Shown: positions 7,534 to 14,157, counted from the stretch's first letter. The stretch: 14,157 nucleotides of DNA from CALNYS01 sp964639935 (GCA_964639935.1 CAZXGT010000054.1:1-14157), one strand, 5' to 3'. Numbers and translations: made by a program. Notes: generated by a model not told the origin, from the letters alone.

Positions 7534-9557
7534 GCCTCTCCGACCGACTCGCCAGACTCAACCACCTCCAGCGATCGCTCCGGTTCAAGGTCGTCGCCAC
7601 CATCGTCGTGGTCCTCGCCGCCGTCGTCGGCTTCTCCGTCTGGTGGACTGTGCTCAACGCCCCAGACGCCGGAACCGACGCCCGCCCCGGCGCCGATCAG
7701 GCGCCCGCCGCCCAGACCGCGCCCGCGGACGAACCGCTCCCGGACCGCGACTCCGGCCAAGCGACCGCCCAGCCTCAAGACCCGGGCTCGGATCTCATCG
7801 CCGACCGCGGCGCCTCCGAGTTCGAGCCCCGCCTCGATCCCCAGAACGTCCTGAGCGCCCTGGGGTCGCGCGACGCCACCCTCGGCGTCGCGCTCGGCGC
7901 CATCGCCGCCGCCGGCGTCTCCGTCATCGTCATCTGGCTCGGCGCCGGGCTCACCTACCTCGCCATCGCGCTCGCCGCCGCGCTTGTCGTCGTGCCGCTT
8001 CGCCTGATCCCCGCCACCGAGGGCGTCGCCGCGCTGCTCGCCGGCGTCGCCGCCCTCGCCGCCAGCTTCACCATCTTCATCGAGCTCGCCCGCGCGCTGC
8101 TCTCGAGCTCCCACCCCGTCTTCGCCATCGCCCGCACCGTCGTCTCCGAAGCCGTGCGCATGAAGATCTCGCTCGTCTTCATCCTCCTGCTCATCGGATG
8201 GCTCGCCTCGCTTCCCTTCCTTCTCGACGACGCCCAGCCCCTCCGCTTCCGTGTCCAGACCTTCCTGCAGAACGGGACCGCCGGCGCCTTCTGGTCCCTC
8301 GCCCTGCTCACCATGTTCTTCGCCGTCGCCACCGTCGCCTTCGAGCAGCGCGACAAAATCATCTGGTCCACCATCGTCAAGCCCGTCAAGGCGTGGCACT
8401 ACATCCTCGGCAAGTGGCTCGGGGTCATGGCCGTCAACGCCGCCATGCTCGCGGTCGCCGCCTCCGGCGTCTTCCTCTTCACCGAGTACCTCCGCGCCCA
8501 GCCCGCCCGCGGCGAGATCGCCCCCTACGTCGCCGCCGACGGCTCCGGCAGGCCCACCCAGGACCGGCTCATCCTCGAGGCCCGCGTCCTCACCGCCCGC
8601 GCAGCCGTCGCGCCCGAGCTCCCGCCCATCTCCCCCGAGCGCGTCGAGCAGCGCCTCGTCGAGCGCCTCCGCGCCGCTCAGGGAGAGGCAACCGAGATCG
8701 ATCCCGCCATGCGCGCCCGCATGCGCGAGGCCCTCATCCCGAGCGTCATCGAGACGCTCGAGGCCCAGCGAACCGCCATCGCCCCCTTCGACGTCAAGGA
8801 CTTCGTCTTCCCCGACCTCGACGAGGCCAAGGCCCTCGGCAAGCCCATCACCCTGCGCTACAAGATCCAGGCCGGCGCCAACGACCCCACCGAGCTCGTC
8901 GCCGTCCTCTTTGAGTTCGTCGACTCGAGCACCGGGCAGGTGATCCCGATGAGCATCGACGCGCCGCTCAACGTCGCCCAGTCGATCGACCTGCGACCCA
9001 TCGTGATCGGCGAGGACGGCGAGCTCATCCTCCGGGTCTACAACGGCGACCCGGTCCGCCGCATGGGCAACGACCTCACCATCCGCTTCCCCCCCGACGG
9101 GCTCGAGGTTCTCTACGCCAAGGGGGGCTACGAGACCAACTTCCTCCGCGTCACCGTCTCGCTGCTCATCAAGCTCGGATTCATCGCCGCCGCCGCCATC
9201 TTCGCCGCGACGTTCCTCTCCTTCCCAGTGGCCGCGCTGCTCGCCTTCCTCGTTCTCTTCGCCGCCGAGACCTCCGGCTTCCTCGCCGGCTCCCTCGAGA
9301 TCTACTCCGCCGTCGATCAGCAGGGCGACCTCAACATCTTCAAGTTCATCGTGAAGCTCATCGCCTCGCCGGTCGCGACCGTCTTCACGGGCTACCGTTC
9401 TCTCGACTCGGTGGACCGCCTCGTCGACGGCAAGCTCCTCTCCTGGTCCGAGTTCGCCGGCGCCGGGGCCGTCATCCTCCTCCTCTCCTTCCTGATCCTC
9501 GCTCTCGCCACGCTCATCTTCAAAAAGCGCGAGCTCGCGACCTATTCCGGCCATTGA
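7530..9557 (+). CDS. Large ABC-2 type permease
   Basis: A 675-residue membrane protein starting at GTG within the ATPase stop (GTGA), with GGAG at 7518-7521. One membrane segment (about 20-42) is followed by a Pro/Ala/Asp-rich linker (46-98). Further segments lie near 118-138, 140-160, 164-190, 212-232, 252-271, 296-317, 541-562, 564-585 and 643-664. A hydrophilic domain of about 220 residues (318-537) should face outward. The segment EQRDKIIWSTIVKPVKAWHY (272-291) followed by ILGKWLG is the ABC-2 cytoplasmic coupling region and resembles the same region of the permease at 1-1353. The C-terminus LIFKKRELATY matches the basic end common in the family. With the preceding ATPase it makes a complete exporter. 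The substrate cannot be read from sequence. The outward domain is candidate contact surface for the SPFH cage or the TPR protein. Confidence 0.88.
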   Translation: MSLSDRLARLNHLQRSLRFKVVATIVVVLAAVVGFSVWWTVLNAPDAGTDARPGADQAPAAQTAPADEPLPDRDSGQATAQPQDPGSDLIADRGASEFEPRLDPQNVLSALGSRDATLGVALGAIAAAGVSVIVIWLGAGLTYLAIALAAALVVVPLRLIPATEGVAALLAGVAALAASFTIFIELARALLSSSHPVFAIARTVVSEAVRMKISLVFILLLIGWLASLPFLLDDAQPLRFRVQTFLQNGTAGAFWSLALLTMFFAVATVAFEQRDKIIWSTIVKPVKAWHYILGKWLGVMAVNAAMLAVAASGVFLFTEYLRAQPARGEIAPYVAADGSGRPTQDRLILEARVLTARAAVAPELPPISPERVEQRLVERLRAAQGEATEIDPAMRARMREALIPSVIETLEAQRTAIAPFDVKDFVFPDLDEAKALGKPITLRYKIQAGANDPTELVAVLFEFVDSSTGQVIPMSIDAPLNVAQSIDLRPIVIGEDGELILRVYNGDPVRRMGNDLTIRFPPDGLEVLYAKGGYETNFLRVTVSLLIKLGFIAAAAIFAATFLSFPVAALLAFLVLFAAETSGFLAGSLEIYSAVDQQGDLNIFKFIVKLIASPVATVFTGYRSLDSVDRLVDGKLLSWSEFAGAGAVILLLSFLILALATLIFKKRELATYSGH

Positions 9558-9587
9558 GCGTCGAACTCAAGCAGGAGACGCCACGCC

Positions 9588-11603
9588 ATGACGCGCGACC
9601 GCATCGTTCAACTCATCGCCGCACTCGTCGCGATCGCCGCGCTCGCCGGCGCTTCCGTCCTCACGCCCGCCATCGCCGCGCAGGCCGGGCGCGCCCAGCT
9701 CTCCTACACCGTCGCCGCCGAAGACGGCGCGCCCCCCGAGGTCGCGATCGGAACCGCCCTCGGCGCCTTCAAGGGCCTCTTTGTCAACGTCCTCTGGCTC
9801 CGCGCCCAGAAGCTCAAGGAAGAGGGACGCTTCTTTGACGCCATCGAGGTCGCCAACACCATCACCACCCTCACCCCCCGATTCCCCCGCGTCTGGGCCT
9901 TCCACGGGTGGAACCTCGCCTACAACATCTCCGTCGCCACCCAGACCCCCGAGGAACGCTGGGAGTGGGTCCAGTCCGGCATCCGCATCCTCCGCGACGA
10001 GGGCATCCCCAAGAACCCGAACTCCACCGCGCTCTACAAGGAGCTCGCCTGGATCTACATCCACAAGATCCAGGGCTTCACCGACGACGCCAACCACTTT
10101 TACAAGCGAAAGCTGGCCGAGAAGTGGGCCGTCATCATGGGCCCGCCCCCGCCCGATCCCATCCCCGAGGACGCCGACGTTCAGGGCTACTTCGAGCGCT
10201 TCGGCCAGCAGAACCCCGACGCCCCGCGCGAGCTCGCCATCGCCATGGCCATGCGCGCCGGCGCCATGGATCGCCGCATCGTCAAGCTCGAGCGCATCGC
10301 GGCCGCCGCCGACTCCCGCGACGAGCTCTTCCGCCGCCACGAGCTCGCCCGCGAACTCGTCGAGCGCATCGAGACCGACGCCGGTCTCGAGCTCGGCTAC
10401 GACCTCCTCCGCTATGTCGAGATCCTCCGCGCCGCCTACCGCTCCCAGCGCGAGCTCGAGGGCGAGCTCCAGATTCAGCTCCCGCCCGGCGCTCACAACC
10501 AGACGGTCGAGCGGCTCATCCTCGACGAGGCCTACGCCGACGCCTGGCGCGAGATCCTCCGCTACATCCGCAAACGCATCATCGTCAAGGAGCACAACAT
10601 GGAGCTCCCCCGCATGATGCGCTACATCGGCCAGTTCGGGCCCATCGACTGGCGACACCCCGCCGCCCACGCCCTCTACTGGGCCGCCACCGGCGTCGAG
10701 AAGGGCTCCACCAGGCGCGTCACCGAGTCCTACGACATGACCAACACCGACCGCCTCGTCCTCCACTCCGTCCAGGAGCTCTTCCGCTGGGGCGACGTCC
10801 AGTTCGACATCCTCACCGGCGCCTACTTCGCCATGTACAACCTCGACTTCGTCGAGGCCTACGGGGACGCCGTCGAGCTCCTCGAGGAACGCGCCACGCG
10901 CTTCGAGGAGCGCGGGCGACACTTCCGCCTCTACGGCTCCGGGTACGAGAACCACCTCCGCGACGTCACCCGCCTCTATTACCGAATGGGCAACATCGCC
11001 CTCGCCCAGCACTACTTCGAGAAGCTCCGAAACTGGGAGGGCCTCAACGTCAACGACGATCAGGGCCTTATCGACGACCTCTCCCTCCCCCTCGCCGAGT
11101 TCGTCAAGATCGACCTCATCACCCGCCTCGGCTCGCCCCAGGTCGTCGAGCAGGAGATGTTCGGCGCGCTCCACGACGCCTACATCCGGGGCATCCTCAG
11201 AAGCCAGCCCAAGGTTTACACCGCCCAGCTCGGCTACGCCTCACAGGTCCACAAGATCTACTTCGAGAAGCAGAACATCGACACGCCCGCCGGCGGCTCC
11301 TCCCGCATGGGCGACTTCTTCGAAAAACGCTTTGTCGATGTCGCCGGCGAAGCCCTCGCCCGCGTCATCGCCACCGGGAACCTCGGTTACATCCAGGCCG
11401 CCGAGCTCTGGCGCAAAACACCCACCGGCCTTCAGCAGGCCGCCTACGACCCGCTCCGAACACTCCTCGCCGAAACCGCGCCGAACTTCGACCGCCTCTT
11501 CCCGGCGCCCCCCAACATGGAAAGCTACCGCCAGATCCGCGCCCAGATGTCAGAGGGCGACGCCTACAACCGCCTCCTCCAGCTCCGGACCGAGCAGCAG
11601 TGA
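9588..11603 (+). CDS. Exported or membrane-anchored TPR-like protein
   Basis: A 671-residue protein with ATG at 9588 and AGGAG at 9573-9577. Residues 7-30 form a signal peptide or uncleaved anchor, with a possible cleavage site after AIA (28-30). The mature part begins with a conserved-looking block: GAFKGLFVNVLWLRAQKLKE (59-78), DAIEVANTITTLTPRFPRVW (84-103) and AFHGWNLAYNISV (104-116). These helices look TPR-like. A second clear TPR-like pair is YYRMGNIALAQHYFEKLRNW (464-483). I recognise this as a family seen in Planctomycetota and related PVC bacteria next to ABC-2 exporters, but know no assigned function. No catalytic motif is visible. TPR folds usually bind proteins or peptides, so an outer-face adaptor for the exporter or SPFH assembly is plausible but inferred. 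Confidence 0.82.
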   Translation: MTRDRIVQLIAALVAIAALAGASVLTPAIAAQAGRAQLSYTVAAEDGAPPEVAIGTALGAFKGLFVNVLWLRAQKLKEEGRFFDAIEVANTITTLTPRFPRVWAFHGWNLAYNISVATQTPEERWEWVQSGIRILRDEGIPKNPNSTALYKELAWIYIHKIQGFTDDANHFYKRKLAEKWAVIMGPPPPDPIPEDADVQGYFERFGQQNPDAPRELAIAMAMRAGAMDRRIVKLERIAAAADSRDELFRRHELARELVERIETDAGLELGYDLLRYVEILRAAYRSQRELEGELQIQLPPGAHNQTVERLILDEAYADAWREILRYIRKRIIVKEHNMELPRMMRYIGQFGPIDWRHPAAHALYWAATGVEKGSTRRVTESYDMTNTDRLVLHSVQELFRWGDVQFDILTGAYFAMYNLDFVEAYGDAVELLEERATRFEERGRHFRLYGSGYENHLRDVTRLYYRMGNIALAQHYFEKLRNWEGLNVNDDQGLIDDLSLPLAEFVKIDLITRLGSPQVVEQEMFGALHDAYIRGILRSQPKVYTAQLGYASQVHKIYFEKQNIDTPAGGSSRMGDFFEKRFVDVAGEALARVIATGNLGYIQAAELWRKTPTGLQQAAYDPLRTLLAETAPNFDRLFPAPPNMESYRQIRAQMSEGDAYNRLLQLRTEQQ

Positions 11604-12331
11604 CCCTCCCGCTCCTCCGCCAGGGCCCGCAGGTCGCCGTCGACCGCAGCGCGATCGGCCTCGCGCCGCTGCCGATCACGCACATCCTCGCCGTCGGCCG
11701 AAACTATGCCGACCACGCCAGGGAGATGAAGGGCGACCTTCCCGAGCGCCCGATGCTCTTCACCAAGAACCCCGCGAGCTGCATCCTCTCGGGCGAGCCC
11801 ATCGTCATCCCCAAAGTCTGCCAGGACCGCGAGCAGGTCGACTACGAGGGCGAGCTCGCCATCGTCATCGGCGCCGCCTGCCGAGACGTTCCCGAAGACG
11901 ACGCCCTCGCCCCGCACGGCCCCGTCCTCGGCCTCGCCGTCGCCAACGACGTCTCCGCCCGCTGGTGGCAAAAGGAAGGCGCCGGCGGCCAGTTCGTCCG
12001 CGGCAAATCCTTCGACGCTTTCTGCCCCATCGGCCCCCGCGTCACACCCCTTTCAGCCCTCGACAACCCGCGGAGCCTCACACTCTCCACCACACTCAAC
12101 GGCGAGGAGGTTCAGCGCGCGAGCACTCGCGACATGATCTTCCCCCTCGCCCGCCTCATCGCCGAGTGCTCCGCCGCCACCACCCTCCTTCCCGGGACCC
12201 TCATCCTCACCGGGACCCCCTCGGGCGTCGGCCACGCCAAGGACCCCCCGCGCTATCTCCGCGAGGGCGACCGCGTCCGCGTCGAGATCGAGCAGCTTGG
12301 CGCGATCGAGAATCGGGTCACGCTCGCCTAG
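11600..12331 (+). CDS. Fumarylacetoacetate hydrolase family protein
   Basis: A 243-residue cytoplasmic enzyme of the FAH superfamily (FAHD1 / 2-hydroxyhepta-2,4-diene-1,7-dioate isomerase type), starting at GTG within the stop of the TPR gene. Family landmarks are ILAVGRNYADHAREMKG (29-45), PMLFTKNPASCI (51-62), DYEGELAIVIG (81-91, supplying metal ligands Glu83 and Glu85), GLAVANDVSAR (111-121, metal ligand Asp117), GKSFDAFCPIGPRV (135-148) and LILTGTPSGVG (201-211). All expected metal and active-site positions are present, so it should be active on a 2-oxo or acylpyruvate-like substrate, such as acylpyruvate cleavage, oxaloacetate decarboxylation or a dienoate. Sequence alone does not separate these. 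It is the last gene of the block. No other aromatic-degradation gene is nearby, so a housekeeping metabolite-repair role is as likely as a pathway role. Confidence 0.9.
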   Translation: MTLPLLRQGPQVAVDRSAIGLAPLPITHILAVGRNYADHAREMKGDLPERPMLFTKNPASCILSGEPIVIPKVCQDREQVDYEGELAIVIGAACRDVPEDDALAPHGPVLGLAVANDVSARWWQKEGAGGQFVRGKSFDAFCPIGPRVTPLSALDNPRSLTLSTTLNGEEVQRASTRDMIFPLARLIAECSAATTLLPGTLILTGTPSGVGHAKDPPRYLREGDRVRVEIEQLGAIENRVTLA

Positions 12332-12334
12332 ACA

Positions 12335-12357
12335 CCCCTCTTCCTTGGGGAGAGGGG
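12335..12357. terminator. Hairpin between convergent genes, degenerate palindromic repeat
   Basis: CCCCTCTTCC, loop TTG, then GGGAGAGGGG forms a 10-bp stem with one T-G pair. It begins 4 nt after the FAH stop and ends 20 nt before the stop of the convergent gene, so it could end transcription both ways. There is no T-run, so intrinsic termination is uncertain. Sequence and the following GGCC with a G-rich tail relate it to the repeats at 12871-13157. Confidence 0.4.
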
Positions 12358-12376
12358 CCGGTGCTGAGGGCTTCGT

Positions 12377-12856
12377 CTACCCGACCACCCGCTCCCGACC
12401 CGACCGGTGCGTCACGTGCACCGTCCCGCCGATCACCAGCGCCGCCCCGAGCAGGCACAGATCCTTCGCCAGGTACTGCCCCTGAATCGTCGGCGCCCAC
12501 GGGAACTCGTGAAACAGCGTCTCCGTCGGCGCCGCGACGAACGCCGCAAGCGTCCCGATCAACCGCACCACGAGCAGCCCGATCGACACCCGGAGCGTCG
12601 CCTGAAACCACAGCGTCACCCCGATCAGCGCTTCCCACGCGCCGAGCACCGGAACCATCGTCTCAGGCGTTCCGAAGTACACCGTCTTCGCGATGATGCT
12701 CGTCGCCGACTCCTGGCCGAACACCTTCAGCATCCCGAACCACACGAACAGCCCGCCGAGCATCAGCCGCTCCACGCGGTGCCCCGCGCGCTCCATGAAC
12801 CGGCCCACCGCCCGGTCCATCTCCCGCATCCGCCGCCGAAACCACTCGCGATCCAC
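12377..12856 (-). CDS. DoxX/YkgB-like small integral membrane protein
   Basis: A 159-residue protein read from GTG at 12856 to TAG at 12377-12379. Four membrane segments lie near residues 32-46, 66-88, 92-110 and 129-147. The blocks GGLFVWFGMLKVFGQESAT (34-52) and IQGQYLAKDLCLLGAALVIG (124-143) resemble the DoxX-like / YkgB (DUF417) families from memory. The GTG start is favoured by GGAGG 4 nt upstream; an ATG at 12829 would shorten the protein by 9 residues, and both keep all membrane segments. The frame stays open upstream only through repeats and the assembly gap, so that extension is not coding. It is convergent with the FAH gene and alone on its strand. Its codons end mostly in G, unlike the C-ending neighbours on the other strand. 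Its role is unknown; relatives are tied loosely to redox or stress functions. Confidence 0.8.
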   Translation of the reverse strand: MDREWFRRRMREMDRAVGRFMERAGHRVERLMLGGLFVWFGMLKVFGQESATSIIAKTVYFGTPETMVPVLGAWEALIGVTLWFQATLRVSIGLLVVRLIGTLAAFVAAPTETLFHEFPWAPTIQGQYLAKDLCLLGAALVIGGTVHVTHRSGRERVVG

Positions 12857-12860
12857 GCCG

Positions 12861-12865
12861 CCTCC
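12861..12865 (-). promoter_or_regulatory. Ribosome binding site for the GTG start at 12856
   Basis: GGAGG on the minus strand ends 4 nt before the GTG. The spacing is short but the match is perfect, and it lies next to the palindromic repeat at 12871. Confidence 0.5.
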
Positions 12866-12870
12866 AAATC

Positions 12871-12908
12871 CCCCTCTCCCCGAGAGAGAGGGGCCAGGGG
12901 AGAGGGAG
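12871..12908. repeat. GC-rich palindromic repeat, copy B
   Basis: CCCCTCTC at 12871-12878 pairs with GAGAGGGG at 12886-12893, followed by GGCC-like and G-rich sequence. It shares the layout stem, GGCC, G-rich tail with the other copies and the same orientation. It lies just upstream of the DoxX-like gene's ribosome binding site, so any promoter for that gene must lie in or beyond the repeat. Confidence 0.65.
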
Positions 12909-12911
12909 CTC

Positions 12912-12966
12912 CCGCTCTTCCTCCCTCTCCCCTTTCCAAAGGGGAGAGGGCCGGGGTGAGGGGATC
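12912..12966. repeat. GC-rich palindromic repeat, copy C (left of gap)
   Basis: This 55-bp unit is identical to the one at 13067-13121 on the other side of the assembly gap. Its core at 12923-12950 is a perfect palindrome: CCCTCTCCCCTTT, CC, then the reverse complement. GCCGGGGTGAGGGGATC follows. It resembles the REP-like elements that are dispersed in several bacterial genomes (recognition from memory). No T-run follows, so it is not a standard terminator. Confidence 0.85.
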
Positions 12967-13066
12967 NNNNNNNNNNNNNNNNNNNNNNNNNNNNNNNNNN
13001 NNNNNNNNNNNNNNNNNNNNNNNNNNNNNNNNNNNNNNNNNNNNNNNNNNNNNNNNNNNNNNNNNN
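12967..13066. other. Assembly gap of 100 N
   Basis: Exactly 100 N separate two identical 55-bp repeats. The round length suggests a scaffold gap of unknown true size. The break is best explained by the repeat itself, so the missing sequence probably holds further copies. No gene can be called across it. Confidence 0.95.
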
Positions 13067-13121
13067 CCGCTCTTCCTCCCTCTCCCCTTTCCAAAGGGGA
13101 GAGGGCCGGGGTGAGGGGATC
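13067..13121. repeat. GC-rich palindromic repeat, copy D (right of gap)
   Basis: An exact 55-bp copy of the unit left of the gap, in the same orientation, with the perfect palindromic core at 13078-13105. After it, the sequence departs into copy E. Confidence 0.85.
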
Positions 13122-13140
13122 TCCCACGCCTCCCCCTCGC

Positions 13141-13170
13141 TCCTCTCCCTCGGAGAGAGGCCGGGGCGAC
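13141..13170. repeat. Degenerate palindromic repeat, copy E
   Basis: CTCTCC (13143-13148) pairs with GGAGAG (13152-13157), followed by GGCCGGGGCGACGG. It has the same layout and orientation as copies B to D but is diverged. It is the copy nearest to alaS. Confidence 0.5.
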
Positions 13171-13198
13171 GGCTCCCAAACCCCACCAACTCCCCCTC

Positions 13199-13204
13199 TA
13201 TACT
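13199..13204 (+). promoter_or_regulatory. Possible -10 element for alaS
   Basis: TATACT, a 5 of 6 match to TATAAT, stands out in very GC-rich sequence 27 nt before the alaS start. No good -35 is seen 17 nt upstream. The leader would be about 20 nt, and AAGGGAAG at 13218-13225 may serve as the ribosome binding site. Confidence 0.35.
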
Positions 13205-13231
13205 CACCCTTCGCCCAAAGGGAAGCCTCAA

Positions 13232-14157
13232 ATGCCCACGCCCAGCGCCAAAGACATCCGCCAGCAGTTCATCGACTTCTTCGTCGAGAAGCACGACCAC
13301 GCCTTCGTGCCCTCCTCCCCGGTGGTCCCGCTGAACGACCCCACCCTCCTCTTCACCAACGCGGGGATGAACCAGTTCAAGCCCGTCTTCCAGGGCTCGG
13401 TCGACCCCGCCTCCGACCTCGCCAGGCTCAAGCGCGCCGTCAACTCCCAGAAGTGCATCCGAGCCGGCGGGAAGCACAACGACCTCGACGACGTCGGCAA
13501 GGACCTCTACCACCACACCTTCTTCGAGATGCTCGGCAACTGGTCCTTCGGCGACTTCTTCAAAGCCGAAGCCATCGACTGGGCGTGGGAGCTCTTCACC
13601 GAAGTCTGGAACCTCGACCCCTCACGCCTCTACGCCACCTATTTCCAGGGCGACAAGAGCGAAGGACTCGAGCCCGACCACGAGGCGCGCGACCTCTGGC
13701 TCAAGCACCTGCCCGAGGATCACGTCCTCCCGGGCGACATGACCGACAACTTCTGGGAAATGGGCGACACCGGCCCCTGCGGCCCCTGCTCCGAGATCCA
13801 CTACGACGGCCGCCCCGACTCAGAACGAAGCGATACCCCCGGCGCCACGCTCGTCAACGCCGACCACGAGCACGTCATCGAGCTCTGGAACCTCGTCTTC
13901 ATCCAGTTCGACCGCCACGCCCCCGGCGCCGCCGGCCTCAAGGCCCTTCCCGCCAAGCACGTCGACACCGGCATGGGCCTCGAGCGCATCACCCGCGTCC
14001 TCCAGGGCAAGAGCTCCAACTACGCCACCGACCTCTTCACCCCGCTCTTTGAGAAGATCCAGCAGGTCACCGGCGCCAAGCAGCCCTACACCGACCGCCT
14101 CGATTCCCCCGAGGACACCGCCTACCGCGTCATCGCCGACCACATCCGAACCCTCAC
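13232..14157 (+). CDS. alaS: Alanyl-tRNA synthetase, N-terminal part (cut by window end)
   Basis: The first 308 codons of alanine-tRNA ligase, which charges tRNA-Ala in the cytoplasm. The class II catalytic core is clear: FTNAGMNQFKPVF (41-53), QKCIRAGGKHNDLDDVG (73-89), HHTFFEMLGNWSFGDFF (94-110), MGDTGPCGPCSEIHYD (177-192), ELWNLVFIQF (217-226) and DTGMGLERI (245-253). The full protein is usually about 870-960 residues, so roughly two thirds, including the editing and C-terminal domains, lies beyond the window. The start is ATG at 13232. From memory, QKCIRAGGKHNDLDDVG and LVNxDxxxVxELWNLVFIQ follow the eukaryotic cytosolic enzyme more closely than E. coli AlaRS. The gene stands alone after the repeat region. 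Confidence 0.97.
   Translation, partial: MPTPSAKDIRQQFIDFFVEKHDHAFVPSSPVVPLNDPTLLFTNAGMNQFKPVFQGSVDPASDLARLKRAVNSQKCIRAGGKHNDLDDVGKDLYHHTFFEMLGNWSFGDFFKAEAIDWAWELFTEVWNLDPSRLYATYFQGDKSEGLEPDHEARDLWLKHLPEDHVLPGDMTDNFWEMGDTGPCGPCSEIHYDGRPDSERSDTPGATLVNADHEHVIELWNLVFIQFDRHAPGAAGLKALPAKHVDTGMGLERITRVLQGKSSNYATDLFTPLFEKIQQVTGAKQPYTDRLDSPEDTAYRVIADHIRTL

Noticed and set aside
9554..9838. Short plus-strand frame overlapping the permease end
   Set aside because: Its Arg-rich translation overlaps the well-supported start and signal peptide of the TPR protein in another frame.
1727..12331. Anti-phage defence island
   Set aside because: No nuclease, toxin, reverse transcriptase or sensor domain is visible, the base composition matches the surroundings, and the neighbours are housekeeping genes.
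12912..13121. Possible CRISPR array from two identical repeats
   Set aside because: The repeats are 55 bp with a perfect long palindrome, the single spacer is an assembly gap, and no cas gene is present.
12857..13516. Open frame running from the DoxX-like gene through the gap into alaS antisense
   Set aside because: It crosses 100 N and the palindromic repeats, and the part opposite alaS is a shadow of that gene.

Overview
This is a GC-rich bacterial chromosome segment with very short intergenic spaces and 4-nt GTGA stop/start overlaps. The gene content suggests a Planctomycetota member, probably Phycisphaerae-like. That is an inference from a PVC-type TPR protein family next to an ABC-2 exporter, a polytopic HflK-like protein, and an alanyl-tRNA synthetase of eukaryote-like sequence type. 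No rRNA, tRNA, CRISPR array, transposase or phage gene was seen.

Layout. Positions 1-1353 (minus) encode an ABC-2 type permease. A 373-bp divergent intergenic region follows. From 1727 to 12331 (plus) runs one compact seven-gene block: a polytopic HflK-like SPFH protein, an HflC-like SPFH protein, a second HflK-like SPFH protein, an ABC ATPase, a large ABC-2 permease, an exported or anchored TPR-like protein, and a fumarylacetoacetate hydrolase (FAH) family enzyme. The largest gap inside the block is 42 nt, and three junctions overlap by GTGA, so it is very probably one operon. A convergent small membrane protein of the DoxX/YkgB type lies at 12377-12856 (minus). The stretch 12857-13231 is made of GC-rich palindromic repeats interrupted by a 100-N assembly gap. 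alaS starts at 13232 and runs off the window end.

How the genes may work together. HflK and HflC are known to form a membrane-anchored SPFH cage around the protease FtsH. Here three SPFH proteins, and no FtsH, are coupled to a complete ABC-2 exporter (ATPase plus permease) and a TPR protein that probably acts outside the cytoplasmic membrane. The simplest hypothesis is a membrane-microdomain-scaffolded exporter or envelope-maintenance complex. The substrate is unknown. This is the best candidate in the window for an undescribed system. The FAH enzyme is translationally coupled at the end but has no evident mechanistic link.

Other points. Both HflK-like proteins share an extra helical module that canonical HflK seems to lack. 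The ATPase has a long acidic tail with three repeated VIxxL motifs. The plus strand is strongly C-rich: plus-strand genes use C-ending codons and minus-strand genes use G-ending ones, so the operon and alaS probably lie on the lagging strand.
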